Assembly (NCBI RefSeq): GCF_001426375.1
Contig: NZ_LMEO01000053.1
Location: forward strand, 499 to 64,498
DNA length: 64,000 bases
Direction of reading: 5' to 3'
From: Paenibacillus sp. Root444D2
GTDB taxonomy: Bacteria > Bacillota > Bacilli > Paenibacillales > NBRC-103111
Below, one piece after another: positions 41,124-50,239 of this stretch. The first letter of the stretch is position 1. The number at the start of each line of letters is the position of its first letter. Position numbers and translations under genes: made by a program. The notes beneath the pieces are model-generated. The model searched no databases. It had not been told where the DNA came from and worked only from the letters and a program-made list of their open reading frames with translations.

Positions 41124-41182
41124 AATCTTAACGCTTAAGTTGTGTGTTGTGCTATCGTTTCCGTTAGTTCAATAGTTGAATG

Positions 41183-41977
41183 CTACTTTATATACTCTAT
41201 TATGGATTTGAATGCCTGATACTCTTGAAAAAATTTAAGATAATCACCATTTGAAAATATAGCGGAAACAGATAAACGGAAAATAATTGCTCGAATAATC
41301 ATTTCTTTATATAATTCATTATCTGGAAGCAAATCTATCTCAGAAATATTGCTTCCTTGCCATGCTATACAATCACAAACCAAAATGGCTTCTGCATATT
41401 CTACTGGAGCAATTGTAGGAGAAAAATCAATCACTAAAGGACTCAAAACATGGTCAAAAAGAATATTTCCCGACAAATCACTATGAACAATCTGCATCTT
41501 ATAGTGTTCTTTTAGGCTTACCCTACTTAGTAATTTATTAATAATTTCTTGTGTTTCTCTCGGTAATTCCCCTGGTAATTCATCTATTTGCCATGCTATA
41601 CGATGACCCTTGGACCAAGGATTATCAGTATGAGGGAAGTTCCCAAAATCAATGGAAGATAGGTCACGATGAAATAACTTCGATACCAGAAGTTTTTCTT
41701 CAATTCGCCCTTTTACATCCTTACCTACCTCATACTGAGTGCAAGCCCATCCTCTACTTACGAAGGTGCCGTATTTACTTCTAATAGGCTTTGATACTCT
41801 ATAACCTTGAGGGATTATATTGTAAATAATATTCAGTAACCATTCAGAATGTTGTATGTCATCCACAGGTTTTAATACAGCATTACTGACTCTTACTGAT
41901 GTATTCTGTCCGCCACTCAATGGCACAATATCCCCGCTAAGATGAAAAGAATTTATTATTTCTTCTGATAGCCCCAT
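41183..41977 (-). CDS. Aminoglycoside phosphotransferase-like kinase family protein
   Basis: 264 aa with the APH/protein-kinase-like fold. Glycine-rich start VPLSGGQNTSVRVSNAVLKPV, catalytic loop VHSDLSGNILFD (His-x-Asp ... Asn) and the metal-binding Asp in VIDFSPTIAPVEYAEA. All core catalytic residues are present. The ATP-dependent substrate is unknown: the group includes antibiotic kinases, choline/ethanolamine kinases and fructosamine kinases. GGAAGGTGAGCA precedes the ATG. Monocistronic. Confidence 0.85.
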   Translation of the reverse strand: MGLSEEIINSFHLSGDIVPLSGGQNTSVRVSNAVLKPVDDIQHSEWLLNIIYNIIPQGYRVSKPIRSKYGTFVSRGWACTQYEVGKDVKGRIEEKLLVSKLFHRDLSSIDFGNFPHTDNPWSKGHRIAWQIDELPGELPRETQEIINKLLSRVSLKEHYKMQIVHSDLSGNILFDHVLSPLVIDFSPTIAPVEYAEAILVCDCIAWQGSNISEIDLLPDNELYKEMIIRAIIFRLSVSAIFSNGDYLKFFQEYQAFKSIIEYIK

Positions 41978-42540
41978 TGCTCACCTTCCTTACATACCAA
42001 TTTAAAGATGAATATGTATATCGTACGTTTGTCCTACGTGTGCCATGCGTCATACGATATCATCCAAAAGTAAGCGTTCACCGTCGTACTAATATTTCAT
42101 TATATATCTTAAAGAATCCTGCCCGTTACTTGAATGAACAAAAAAAGGAGATGCCACGAGACAAGATTGCCTCTATGTTCTCATGTGAACGCGTGGTTGA
42201 AGGCGGGTTGGATGTGACGTTTACTGTTAAAGTGTTGGCGGGAACCTCTTTCTGCTATAATCTGGCTGGCTTAAAGTTTTGAAAATTGCCCCAGAGCATC
42301 TTAATTATCTAGTAGACGTCCATTATCATTCCATTGACCGTACATTTTGTTTTCTCTAGTATTTGTTATGAATTTTGTCTAATCTGCTCCTGAACAATTC
42401 TGGCTGATTCTTATTGCTTTGTACCGTATCGATCCGAACTCTTGGACGGCTGAATTGGAGATTTCACTTCGTTCCCGCTTGGCTGGACCAACGACTCGCA
42501 CTCCCTTTTTGTTACTCGTTTGTCACTAATATCTATAAAA
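41978..42540. other. Gene-poor stretch with terminator-associated repeat
   Basis: Contains CCTGCCCGTTACTTGAATGAACAAAAAAAGGAG at about 42118, which resembles sequences at 46235 and 16145. No frame with a ribosome site was found; the open frame 41977-42282 is not convincing. Confidence 0.4.
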
Positions 42541-42780
42541 ATGAGTACACGCATACTTATTGTGGAAAGCTATAAAAAGGGTGATATCCAAAAAAATCGA
42601 CATTACAAACCGATTTATGTGAGCAATTTTACTCGCGATATTCGAAACGGTGCAGCCAAGGAAGCAGCGAGCGCAGTAGTTGTGAGCTGGGCAAGGGACT
42701 CGTTGCTGACGGCAAACGATACAGCCAAACAAATCGTTGACCGAATTGTAAGCGAGGCGGCCGCACGAATTTACTCATAA
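42541..42780 (+). CDS. Hypothetical protein or C-terminal fragment
   Basis: 79 codons reading STRILIVESYKKGDIQKNRH, then YVSNFTRDIRNGAAKEAASAVVVSWARDSLLTANDTAKQIVDRIVSEA. The helical end looks like real protein, but no ribosome site precedes the ATG, so it may be the remnant of a longer gene. It lies 26 bp upstream of the enoyl-CoA hydratase gene. Family not recognised. Confidence 0.4.
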   Translation: MSTRILIVESYKKGDIQKNRHYKPIYVSNFTRDIRNGAAKEAASAVVVSWARDSLLTANDTAKQIVDRIVSEAAARIYS

Positions 42781-42806
42781 AAGCAAAGGAGCTGTTACCA
42801 ATTCGT

Positions 42807-43622
42807 ATGTACAAACAACTTTCGATAACACGCAAAACGTCATCTTACTGGCGAGTGACATTTCATAACCCTCCGATTAACCTTTTGGATCCGGATACGA
42901 TATTTGAGTTTTCGACGCTTATGGATCAAATCGAGGTGGACCCGGAATTGAAAATTGTTGTATTCGATAGTGCTGATCCTGAATATTTTATCTCGCACTA
43001 CGATTTGACGCGAGCTGGAGAAAAGCTAAAAACGCCGAAAGAGACTGAGCTTCCGGCGTGGTTGGATTTCATAACGCGCCTTGCCAAGGCATCAGTCGTA
43101 AGCATTGCTGAAATACGGGGACGAGCCCGGGGTGTGGGGAGCGAGTTTGCGCTTGCTTGCGATATGCGGTTCGCAAGCCTAGAAAAGGCTGTTTTCGGAC
43201 AGTTTGAAGTGGGCGTAGGCTTCGTGCCTGGAGGTGGCGGCAATGAGATGCTGCCCCGATTGGTGGGCCGGTCCCGCGCCCTTGAAATCGTTCTTAGCGC
43301 AGACGATTACGACGCCGCAATGGCTGAGCGCTACGGGTGGATTAACAGATCGATTCCTGACGCCCAATTAACCGAATTCGTGGAAAATTTGGCGCAAAGA
43401 ATATCCTCATTCAAGAAAGAAACATTAATAGAGGCTAAAACGCTTCTTAGCCGCAGCGGACTTCCGGAAGCTTCCGAATTACTAGAATCCCGCACAGCTT
43501 TCATCTCTGGGGTAATGTCCAAATATACGCAAGAAATATTGCCGAAAGTACTTGAGCGAGGCCTTAATCAACGAAGCGATTTCGAACTTCATTTAGGTCA
43601 ACATCTGGGCAATGTAGATTAA
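42807..43622 (+). CDS. Enoyl-CoA hydratase/isomerase (crotonase) family protein
   Basis: 271 aa crotonase-fold protein. Oxyanion-hole regions are DPEYFISHYDL and EIRGRARGVGSEFALACDMRFA; the next block is FGQFEVGVGFVPGGGGNEMLPRLVGRSRALEIVLSADDYDAAMAERYGWI. A Glu of the catalytic pair (GQFEVG) is kept. It would act on acyl-CoA esters in the cytosol; exact reaction unknown. GGAG lies 15 bases before the ATG, wider than normal. Downstream sequence is IS110 debris. Confidence 0.88.
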   Translation: MYKQLSITRKTSSYWRVTFHNPPINLLDPDTIFEFSTLMDQIEVDPELKIVVFDSADPEYFISHYDLTRAGEKLKTPKETELPAWLDFITRLAKASVVSIAEIRGRARGVGSEFALACDMRFASLEKAVFGQFEVGVGFVPGGGGNEMLPRLVGRSRALEIVLSADDYDAAMAERYGWINRSIPDAQLTEFVENLAQRISSFKKETLIEAKTLLSRSGLPEASELLESRTAFISGVMSKYTQEILPKVLERGLNQRSDFELHLGQHLGNVD

Positions 43623-43721
43623 TAAACGACGAAAGTGGGTGTTCCGAATGTACATTGAAAATAAGTATTAGACTCGATTGCGATGCTAAGTCAGGGATTG
43701 ACGGCAAATACGAAGAAGAGG

Positions 43722-43832
43722 ATGAGAGCTGTGAATCCAGTCATTGGTCTGGATGTTTCTAAAGGAGAAAAGCAGCCGAACGAAATCCGTTTAAAGAAGC
43801 CACGAGGACCAGCCACTTTGTTGATCTTTTGA
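43722..43832 (+). mobile_element. IS110-family transposase N-terminal fragment
   Basis: Codons read RAVNPVIGLDVSKGEKQPNE, matching the N terminus of IS110/IS1111 DEDD transposases, whose first catalytic Asp is in GLDVSKG. The frame stops after 36 codons and the rest is gone, so the element is dead. Confidence 0.65.
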
Positions 43833-43907
43833 TATGTAAAGGAAAATGATCCACGAATTATCCCGTGGATCAACGATTATGTTTGTGCCGCCGAACAAGA
43901 AAAAAAA

Positions 43908-43932
43908 CCCGCAGCATGAAGCATGCCGCAGG
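43908..43932 (-). terminator. Terminator hairpin in IS debris
   Basis: CCTGCGGCATG / CATGCTGCGGG (9 of 11 paired) followed on the minus strand by TTTTTTTTC. A GATCCACG/CGTGGATC hairpin lies at 43848-43871. Confidence 0.65.
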
Positions 43933-44223
43933 TCTCTAACTCGTATTACTTTAGATCGTTCCATGCCGAAGCTCAACTTAGGAACTGACATCCGTATCAA
44001 TGATTTCATCCAGTTCTGAACTATGTTACTCCTTGATGTCCTCTACTGGATGTCATTGTATTTATCCTCCAAATTCGAAAGTTGATCTCCCTACTATATG
44101 ATGATGCTATTTTCCACCATTATTCCACATAGAGCCTCATTGGTTCGTTTTCGCCTCATGCAATTGTGTAATCGACACCAACAGATTCAGCTACTGTTAA
44201 TTGAATGGTTCGCTGAAATGTTT

Positions 44224-44355
44224 TTAAGCATCACCTGGTTGATCGTGTGTATTATTTTGTGCAGACTGGTCAGGCGATTTTCGAGTTCGAGATTGCAGTT
44301 CCTTATCTAGGGTTCGCTGAGATTTGGTTATCTTAGTTTTAGTTTTATCGGACAT
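44224..44355 (-). CDS. Small hydrophilic 43-aa protein
   Basis: AGAAAGGAGGTAATCTCA, an almost ideal ribosome site, precedes ATG at 44355. The peptide begins MSDKTKTKITKSQRTLDKEL, continues with SRTRKSPDQSAQNN and ends PGDA. It is highly charged and polar with no hydrophobic core, so probably disordered; such peptides in spore formers are often spore-core or coat proteins, and an SASP gene is 270 bp away. Family not recognised. Confidence 0.65.
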   Translation of the reverse strand: MSDKTKTKITKSQRTLDKELQSRTRKSPDQSAQNNTHDQPGDA

Positions 44356-44628
44356 TGAGATTACCTCCTTTCTATCTTGATGAAATAAGCTAAAAAATTT
44401 AGCCTGTTAACTTTAGCACACCCCTTTGAGTAATTTGAAACATATATATTGTACTCACTTAGGAAGTAATATAAGCAGACACATTGTGCCAATCAATTAG
44501 TTGGTCGGCGAAATTAAACAATAATTTCTTACTGGGAACTAATGCTTTTCAAATGAGATTATTCTTACATAATCCGCCCTTAATCTCCACAAAATAAAGC
44601 ACATTGAGAAAAAGAGTGATTTTATCCC

Positions 44629-44838
44629 ATGGCAAATAACAGCACTTTACTCGTACCACAGGCTAAAGCGGCAATTAACCAACTAAAGTATGAAGTAGCT
44701 CAAGAATTGGGCATCCCTCTTCAGCCAAATGGCTACAATGGAAATCTCCTTACAAGGGATGCAGGCTCTATCGGAGGAACAATTACAAAGCGTCTTGTAC
44801 AAATTGCTGAGCAGCAGTTAAATGGATTTAAACGCTAA
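44629..44838 (+). CDS. Small acid-soluble spore protein, alpha/beta type
   Basis: 69 aa: STLLVPQAKAAINQLKYEVAQELGIPL and the second conserved block GSIGGTITKRLVQIAEQQL, with the E-x-A-x-E-x-G germination-protease site region in YEVAQELGI. These proteins coat spore DNA, protect it from UV and heat, and are degraded by GPR at germination. The ribosome site is weak (AGAAAAAGAGTG). Expected to be made in the forespore under sigma-G; the exact promoter was not fixed. Confidence 0.95.
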   Translation: MANNSTLLVPQAKAAINQLKYEVAQELGIPLQPNGYNGNLLTRDAGSIGGTITKRLVQIAEQQLNGFKR

Positions 44839-44966
44839 ATCAATAATGTAAGCCTAGTAAAAAAGACTACGATCACCTTTCGTTCAAACTGGCAAACCTT
44901 ACATTGCTATCATTGAACAAACGTTTCCAGTTAGTGTAACGAATCATTGATTCATTCTTCGAAAGC

Positions 44967-45218
44967 TTACAGGTTCTTTCGCTTAACGTATCGCACGACC
45001 CAGAAAATTGCTGCATAAACCGTGAAAGTAATCACAGCCAATACGGGATACACGTATGGATCAATATGTATCAAGACGAAGTAAGAATCGTGATATTGAA
45101 AATCTTCTGGAGGCCCCTGCACGTTACCGAGATTAGTAATAGCTACAATTGCGAAAAACACAATCATCGGTACAGACAAGGATAAAAGTATCCCGGCAAC
45201 CACGCTTTTCCTGCTCAT
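44967..45218 (-). CDS. Small two-helix membrane protein
   Basis: 83 aa with a helix at residues ~6-28 (VVAGILLSLSVPMIVFFAIVAI) and one at ~55-75 (PVLAVITFTVYAAIFWVV). Between them HDSYFVLIHID resembles the HDTYFVVAH segment of heme-copper oxidase subunit I, but the length rules out a full oxidase. GAAAAGATTTGA precedes the ATG. Function unknown. Confidence 0.65.
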   Translation of the reverse strand: MSRKSVVAGILLSLSVPMIVFFAIVAITNLGNVQGPPEDFQYHDSYFVLIHIDPYVYPVLAVITFTVYAAIFWVVRYVKRKNL

Positions 45219-45297
45219 TCAAATCTTTTCCTTTCCTCTAAAAACCTGCAGACTTACTTTGTGTAGATTGAGCTATCGTTCCCAGTTAGCGCAATTG

Positions 45298-46158
45298 CTA
45301 ATGGAAATTAATCACCATTGCGGTCTTATCGTCTGATTTCTTAAAGCGAATATGTTGAATACACTCAGGATCGCTATCCTCAAGTTCTAATAATTCTTGA
45401 GTATAAAGTTTTATACCTTTATTCAATATTCTTTGCGCAACAAAGCTCCAATACGAACTCTGTTCGGGTACGATATTTGTTGGTAAAAACATCCCATCAG
45501 TCAACAAAATGATATGTTTTAAATACGTCAGATTAATTTTCCCGTATTCGAAAAAACGAACTGCATCCTTTTCCCCATTTAAAACCCCGTAACCACCATC
45601 TGTATTAGCGCGATATCGGTTCTTTCTTATTGTATCAATAACGGTTTCATGAAGCTCTTTCTGGCTTTTTAAGCCTTTTGTTATTCCTTCCTGCCATTTA
45701 GCGAATGCTGGAGCTTCTAAGTGAGAAACTTGTCTCCATGTTAATGGGCGAACCTCTTCATTAGCATACACGGCTAGAATCATGCAATCCCCTGTCTGTA
45801 TGAACTCCACACCATCATCCTGAATACGAACAATTGCCAATGCCGCTCCCCAGAGTTCTTCCTTTTTCTCCAGATCAATATTAGCGAGCACCATTTGTTC
45901 CCTAAGAAGATCATTCACCTCAATCATGTGGTCCTTTAAACTTCCAGGATCAGTAACAGATTCGAAGTAGTTTTTCACCAGATTCGCCGCAATAAAACCG
46001 CCAGTTTCTTTTTTGGAATTTAGATAAGGTACCAAGGAAGATACACCATCCAAAGCTCCATACAAATTTGCTTTCGGATGCATAATAATAGCATCCTCAT
46101 TTAGTACCCCAACGCCTTTCTTGGTGATCTCCTCATAAGTAACATTCAAGTTGTTCAC
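45298..46158 (-). CDS. PP2C-like protein phosphatase
   Basis: 286 aa. Motifs: KGVGVLNEDAIIM (metal-binding Asp in NEDA), YGALDGVSSLVPY (LDG with the second metal Asp), IVRIQDDGVEFIQTGDCMILAV and HIILLTDGMFLP. These match metal-dependent PPM/PP2C phosphatases with one altered Gly, so activity is likely. Soluble, no partner kinase next to it. GAAAGGGGTGAAC precedes the ATG. Confidence 0.85.
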   Translation of the reverse strand: MNNLNVTYEEITKKGVGVLNEDAIIMHPKANLYGALDGVSSLVPYLNSKKETGGFIAANLVKNYFESVTDPGSLKDHMIEVNDLLREQMVLANIDLEKKEELWGAALAIVRIQDDGVEFIQTGDCMILAVYANEEVRPLTWRQVSHLEAPAFAKWQEGITKGLKSQKELHETVIDTIRKNRYRANTDGGYGVLNGEKDAVRFFEYGKINLTYLKHIILLTDGMFLPTNIVPEQSSYWSFVAQRILNKGIKLYTQELLELEDSDPECIQHIRFKKSDDKTAMVINFH

Positions 46159-46255
46159 CCCTTTCTCAAATTAATCTGTAATATCCTCGATCTATTTTAC
46201 CATTTTCTCCACTACCAAGTATTGGAACTATTCTGCCTGTTAGTTGAATGAGCAA

Positions 46256-46280
46256 AAAAAGGAGCTGCAGCGAGCTCCTT
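46256..46280 (+). terminator. Terminator-like hairpin with repeated flank
   Basis: GGAGCTGCAGCGAGCTCC, preceded by a CTATTCTGCCTGTTAGTTGA segment similar to 42113 and 16141. Confidence 0.55.
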
Positions 46281-46396
46281 CACTATCATTCCTCATTAGT
46301 TCAACGTTTCTTTGCCAATTCTATAACCGAATGAATGAATGGTGCTTTCAGAAGACACCAATTATAACGGCATCAGCGTATTCCACCTAATTCCGA

Positions 46397-47728
46397 TTAG
46401 CGTAGCGACTTGAATGCGGCGCGGAGTTCTGCAGTGAAAAGTTCAGGCTGCTCCCACGCCGCGAAGTGTCCGCCCTTGTCGAGCTTGTTGTAATATATGA
46501 GTTTGGGATACGCCCGCTCTGCCCAACTCTTAGGTGCTTGATAGAGCTCATCAGGAAAGACGCTCACGGCAACCGGGATGGAGACGCCCTTGACGGTGAA
46601 AAAGGGGTACTTGTTCTCCCAGTAGAGACGAGCCGAAGAAATCGCCGTGTTAGTCAGCCAGTAGAGCGTGATGTTGTCGAGGACATCGTCTCGCGTAAGG
46701 CCTCCGGGGTGTCCGGCAAAGGCCTTCGAGATCAGCTCCAGACTACGCGCGTCATGGTCAATCATAAAGGCTGCCAGACCGACGGGCGAATCCGCCAGTC
46801 CGGTCAGCGTCTGCGGGCGCGTCCCCATCAATTGGGCGTAGCCGCTGTGCTTGTAAAAGAAGTCCAGCTGCTTGTACGCGCGCTTTTCGTCATCTGAGAG
46901 ACCGGAGGGCGGCGGGCTATCGCACTTGAGCGACTTATCAATGTAGGCCGGAACCGTGCCAGGCATGTTGGAGTGAATGCCAACCAGTCCCGGAGGCGCC
47001 TGTACAGCCATCAAGTCCGTGACAAGCGCACCCCAGTCGCCTCCCTGCGCCACATACTTTGTGTATCCAAGGCGCTTCATCAGCTCTGCCCAGGCACGTG
47101 CTATATGGTCGGGATCCCAGCCGATCGTGGTTGGCTTGCCCGAAAATCCGTAGCCAGGCATCGATGGAATCACCAGATCGAAAGCGTCCGATGCCTTCCC
47201 GCCATATGCCGTAGGATTGGTAAGCGGCTCGATAATCTTCAGCAACTCGATGATCGAGCCGGGCCATCCGTGCGTGACGATGAGCGGCATAGCACCTTTA
47301 TGCTTCGAACGAACGTGAATGAAGTGAATGTCCAGACCATCGATCTCGGTGATGAACTGCGGAAGGGCGTTCAGCTTCACCTCGATCTTGCGCCAGTCGT
47401 AATCTGTCGCCCAATAGCGCGCGAGTTCCTGAATCGTCGCGAGCTGCACGCCTTGCGATTGATCCGAGACCGTTTCCTTATCAGGCCATTTTGTCGTGTT
47501 TATGCGCCTGCGCAATTCAGTAAGTTCCGCTTCCGGAACATTCACATGAAACGGACGAATGGCGTTCTTGTCTGTAGGTAGCTTTTTTATCTCCTTTTGA
47601 TTAGTTTTGGAATTTTGGGGATTTGCTTGCGGATTCCCGCCTTTAGCATTGGCATTAGTACCGCAGACCGTCAATCCTAGGGACAGGACCAAAATCATTG
47701 CCAAACGAAACCAGTATCTGCTGCTCAT
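46397..47728 (-). CDS. Epoxide hydrolase with N-terminal signal sequence
   Basis: 443 aa from ATG 47728. A signal region (FRLAMILVLSLGLTVCGTNANA) is followed by a Lys/Asn-rich spacer and an epoxide-hydrolase N-terminal (EHN) domain (IRPFHVNVPEAELTELRRRINTTKWPD). The alpha/beta core has HGWPGS, nucleophile Asp in AQGGDWGALVTD and His in DKGGHFAAWEQP. The C-terminal GGHFAAWEQPE motif is typical. LTVC may be a lipobox with an unusual Val before Cys. The longer frame to 47785 lacks a ribosome site. Exported, substrate unknown. Confidence 0.88.
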   Translation of the reverse strand: MSSRYWFRLAMILVLSLGLTVCGTNANAKGGNPQANPQNSKTNQKEIKKLPTDKNAIRPFHVNVPEAELTELRRRINTTKWPDKETVSDQSQGVQLATIQELARYWATDYDWRKIEVKLNALPQFITEIDGLDIHFIHVRSKHKGAMPLIVTHGWPGSIIELLKIIEPLTNPTAYGGKASDAFDLVIPSMPGYGFSGKPTTIGWDPDHIARAWAELMKRLGYTKYVAQGGDWGALVTDLMAVQAPPGLVGIHSNMPGTVPAYIDKSLKCDSPPPSGLSDDEKRAYKQLDFFYKHSGYAQLMGTRPQTLTGLADSPVGLAAFMIDHDARSLELISKAFAGHPGGLTRDDVLDNITLYWLTNTAISSARLYWENKYPFFTVKGVSIPVAVSVFPDELYQAPKSWAERAYPKLIYYNKLDKGGHFAAWEQPELFTAELRAAFKSLR

Positions 47729-47785
47729 AAGTAGTAACGCTCCAATCGGAAAGTTTTTTATGGATACCCTTCCGTTAGATTCCAT

Positions 47786-48200
47786 CCGAAGTACAATTCT
47801 TATTCCATTTTTCGGAGTAAATGCTGAAACACCCAGCAGTCTAATACTTTATTTACTCAGTTTAGGGATTACGAAAAGAACATTGGCTTAGACCCCCAAT
47901 ACTTATTTCCCCGCAGCGAGGTATATGTGTGGTGGACATTTTGTCTAAATCATTCCATTAGGAGCCGGATGTAAGAGGTGTGCCAGTAGTAAACCTAGAA
48001 GAAGAAGAAGTTAGCGTCAGTGATTAAGCCTGTCAAAGGATTGGATACGATAACATCGATTATACCGTTTATAGAAGCGGTAACGCACCGCCGATAGGTA
48101 CCCATAAGAAACCCACTCGCATTCTCATAAGAGAAGAACGGAGGTTTCTTTTTGTTGGAAATTTTCTTTGCTCATAAGATTTCCTAAATATTGAGTGTGG
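47786..48200. other. Gene-free stretch with decayed sequence
   Basis: A plus-strand frame ending VVNLEEEEVSVSD near 48025 may be a remnant. A hairpin-like AAGAAACC/GGTTTCTT pair is at about 48106-48155. No gene supported. Confidence 0.35.
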
Positions 48201-48216
48201 TGTGACTTCCGTCACA
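48201..48216 (+). promoter_or_regulatory. FNR/CRP-type site before hcp
   Basis: TGTGACTTCCGTCACA is a perfect TGTGA-N6-TCACA palindrome, the Fnr box of Bacillus. A -10-like TGATAA lies at 48235-48240, placing the site centre about 41 bp before the expected start, as for class II activation. Confidence 0.75.
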
Positions 48217-48289
48217 TAAGCTTCCTCCCGTTTCTGATAAGCTAATCGGTGTAAGAGAAAATAGCAAATCACCGGATGGAGGATGTATC

Positions 48290-49582
48290 ATGTTTTGTTA
48301 CCAATGCGAACAAACGCCGAACGGCGGCTGCAAGGTTATCGGGGTATGCGGAAAAGACGAGACGATCGCCAGCTTGCAGGATACGATCATTTTTGCATTG
48401 AAGGGAATTGCCGCTTATGCGACGCACGCCAGACAACTTGGATATACCGACCCGGAAGTGGATAAAATTACGCACGAAGCACTTTATCTGACATTGACAA
48501 ACTCAAATTTCAATCTGCAGGAGCACCTGGATATGGCCATGAAGGTCGGCAATGCCGCAGTGCGAATAATGGATGTGCTCGACCGTGCGCATACGACGCA
48601 CTTTGGTATTCCGCGGCCGGTTACGGTACCGCAGAATAAGATCGAGGGCAAATGCATCGTCGTGACGGGGCACAACCTGTATGCACTAGAAGAGTTGCTG
48701 AAGCAGACGGAAGGCAAAGGCGTCAATATCTATACCCACTCCGAAATGCTTCCGGCCCACGGTTATCCGAAGCTAAAGCAATATACACACTTAAAAGGAA
48801 ACATCGGGAAAGCCTGGTATGACCAACGCCGGCTGTTCGAGCAGTTCCCGGGAGCGATACTCGCAACGACAAACTGCGTTATGCCGATTAAGGGCACGTA
48901 TGCGGATCGCTTCTTCTCCTATGAGGTAGCCGGACTTGAGAACGTCACGAAAATCGTCGGTGAGAACTTCTCTCCGCTGATCGAGCGTGCACTCGAGCTG
49001 CCGGAGGCGAATATTGACTCTGAGCAGGTGTTGACCACCGGCTACCACCACGAAACTGTCATCGGTCTTGCGCCGGAAATCATTCAAGCGGTCAAAGACG
49101 GCCTTATCAAGCGTTTCTTCGTCATCGCCGGCTGCGATGCTCCAGGCAAGGACGGCGAGTATTACCGCGAGCTGGCGACATCGCTACCGAATGATACGGT
49201 TATCTTGACGACGTCCTGCGGCAAGTTCCGCTTTAATGATGTGGATTACGGTACGGTTGCCGGCACCGGTATCCCACGGTACATCGATTTGGGCCAGTGC
49301 AACAACTCCGGCTCCACGGTCAAAATCGCGTTGGCGCTCTCCGACGCCTTTGGCTGCAGTGTCAACGAACTGCCGGTGAGCATCGTGCTGTCGTGGTTCG
49401 AGCAGAAGGCCGTCGCCATTCTGTTAGGCTTGTTCAGCCTCGGAATCCAAGATATCCGTATTGGCCCGAAGGCACCGGAGTTTATTAACGAAGGTGTCAT
49501 GAACGTACTCATCGAGAAATTCGGACTGAAGCTGATCGGCAATGCACAAGAGGACATGGCGGCCATGCTTTCGCTGCACTAA
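48290..49582 (+). CDS. hcp: Hydroxylamine reductase / hybrid cluster protein (Hcp)
   Basis: 430 aa, the shorter class of Hcp. N-terminal Cys motif MFCYQCEQTPNGGCKVIGVCG binds a [4Fe-4S] cluster; the hybrid cluster ligands lie in later blocks including GYHHETVIG, AGCDAPGK, TSCGKFRFND, DLGQCNNSG and EQKAVAIL. It reduces hydroxylamine or nitric oxide in the cytoplasm during anaerobic nitrosative stress. TGGAGGATGTATC precedes the ATG. The FNR-type site at 48201 indicates anaerobic activation. Monocistronic. Confidence 0.96.
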   Translation: MFCYQCEQTPNGGCKVIGVCGKDETIASLQDTIIFALKGIAAYATHARQLGYTDPEVDKITHEALYLTLTNSNFNLQEHLDMAMKVGNAAVRIMDVLDRAHTTHFGIPRPVTVPQNKIEGKCIVVTGHNLYALEELLKQTEGKGVNIYTHSEMLPAHGYPKLKQYTHLKGNIGKAWYDQRRLFEQFPGAILATTNCVMPIKGTYADRFFSYEVAGLENVTKIVGENFSPLIERALELPEANIDSEQVLTTGYHHETVIGLAPEIIQAVKDGLIKRFFVIAGCDAPGKDGEYYRELATSLPNDTVILTTSCGKFRFNDVDYGTVAGTGIPRYIDLGQCNNSGSTVKIALALSDAFGCSVNELPVSIVLSWFEQKAVAILLGLFSLGIQDIRIGPKAPEFINEGVMNVLIEKFGLKLIGNAQEDMAAMLSLH

Positions 49583-50037
49583 GCATTATAGCGTTACATA
49601 GACGAAAATCCCCCGGCTTTGGCAACTGCGCGCTGTGAAGTGCACCCCTTAGAATAGACATTGGATAAACCCCTTGGTTAATCCGATGAATTCTAAAGGG
49701 TGTATTATTATGGCAACTTGTGGTCCTCCAAAGTTGAAAATTTGTCGACCTTCCCATCTTTGCAGTTCTTTCGAGGCTCAATTACACGGCCTACTAGCTG
49801 ACTGTCTACGCTTAAACCGTAAGGTTACCCTTACCGCTCCAAGACTCGCTATTGGTGACTTGGCTAGAGTCTTTCCAAACAGGATTTCCACCTGCTAAAT
49901 GACATGACTTATCTTTCAAATTATTATGCCGCTTACGATGCCAGCATCAACGTTTCTGACTTGCTGGAATGAATTTATTATGGCATCCACATTTTTAAGT
50001 AAAGATTCACTTAAAACGTTGATTCTCTGTCATGAAT
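49583..50037. other. Debris region, possible insertion sequence end
   Basis: GAAGTGCACCCCTTAGAATAGACA at 49636-49659 resembles terminal sequence of some IS3-like elements, and a second AAAGGGTGTATTATTATGG follows at 49695. No transposase frame was found. Otherwise short, unconvincing frames. Confidence 0.3.
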
Positions 50038-50175
50038 TTCACCGGCCAATATTCATCCGATTATGGATCACAATTTGCCGTCATGGTGTTAACTTCGATA
50101 CCGGCTATTATCATCTACGCCATATTTAATGAGAAGATTACAAAAGGCGTTACCGCAGGTGCAGTCAAGGGCTGA
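50038..50175 (+). pseudogene. Sugar ABC permease C-terminal remnant
   Basis: The frame FTGQYSSDYGSQFAVMVLTS then IPAIIIYAIFNEKITKGVTAGAVKG and stop is the last ~45 residues of a MalG-type permease (the KGxTAGAVKG end is diagnostic). No further part of the gene or operon remains in frame upstream. Confidence 0.75.
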
Positions 50176-50211
50176 TGTCGGAGGACAAGAACATGGGGTT
50201 AGTTAACAAAC

Positions 50212-50239
50212 AAAAAGCAGGTACCGCTACCTGCTTTTT
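50212..50239. terminator. Bidirectional terminator containing a stop codon
   Basis: Perfect 12-bp stem AAAAAGCAGGTA / TACCTGCTTTTT with loop CCGC. The stop of the minus-strand kinase-like gene (50227-50229) is inside the hairpin. Confidence 0.85.

Noticed and set aside
46973-47581. A 202-codon plus-strand frame opposite the epoxide hydrolase gene
   Set aside because: Antisense shadow of a well-supported enzyme; no ribosome site.
49709-49898. Plus-strand frame after the possible insertion sequence end
   Set aside because: No transposase motif could be found, so no mobile element was called.
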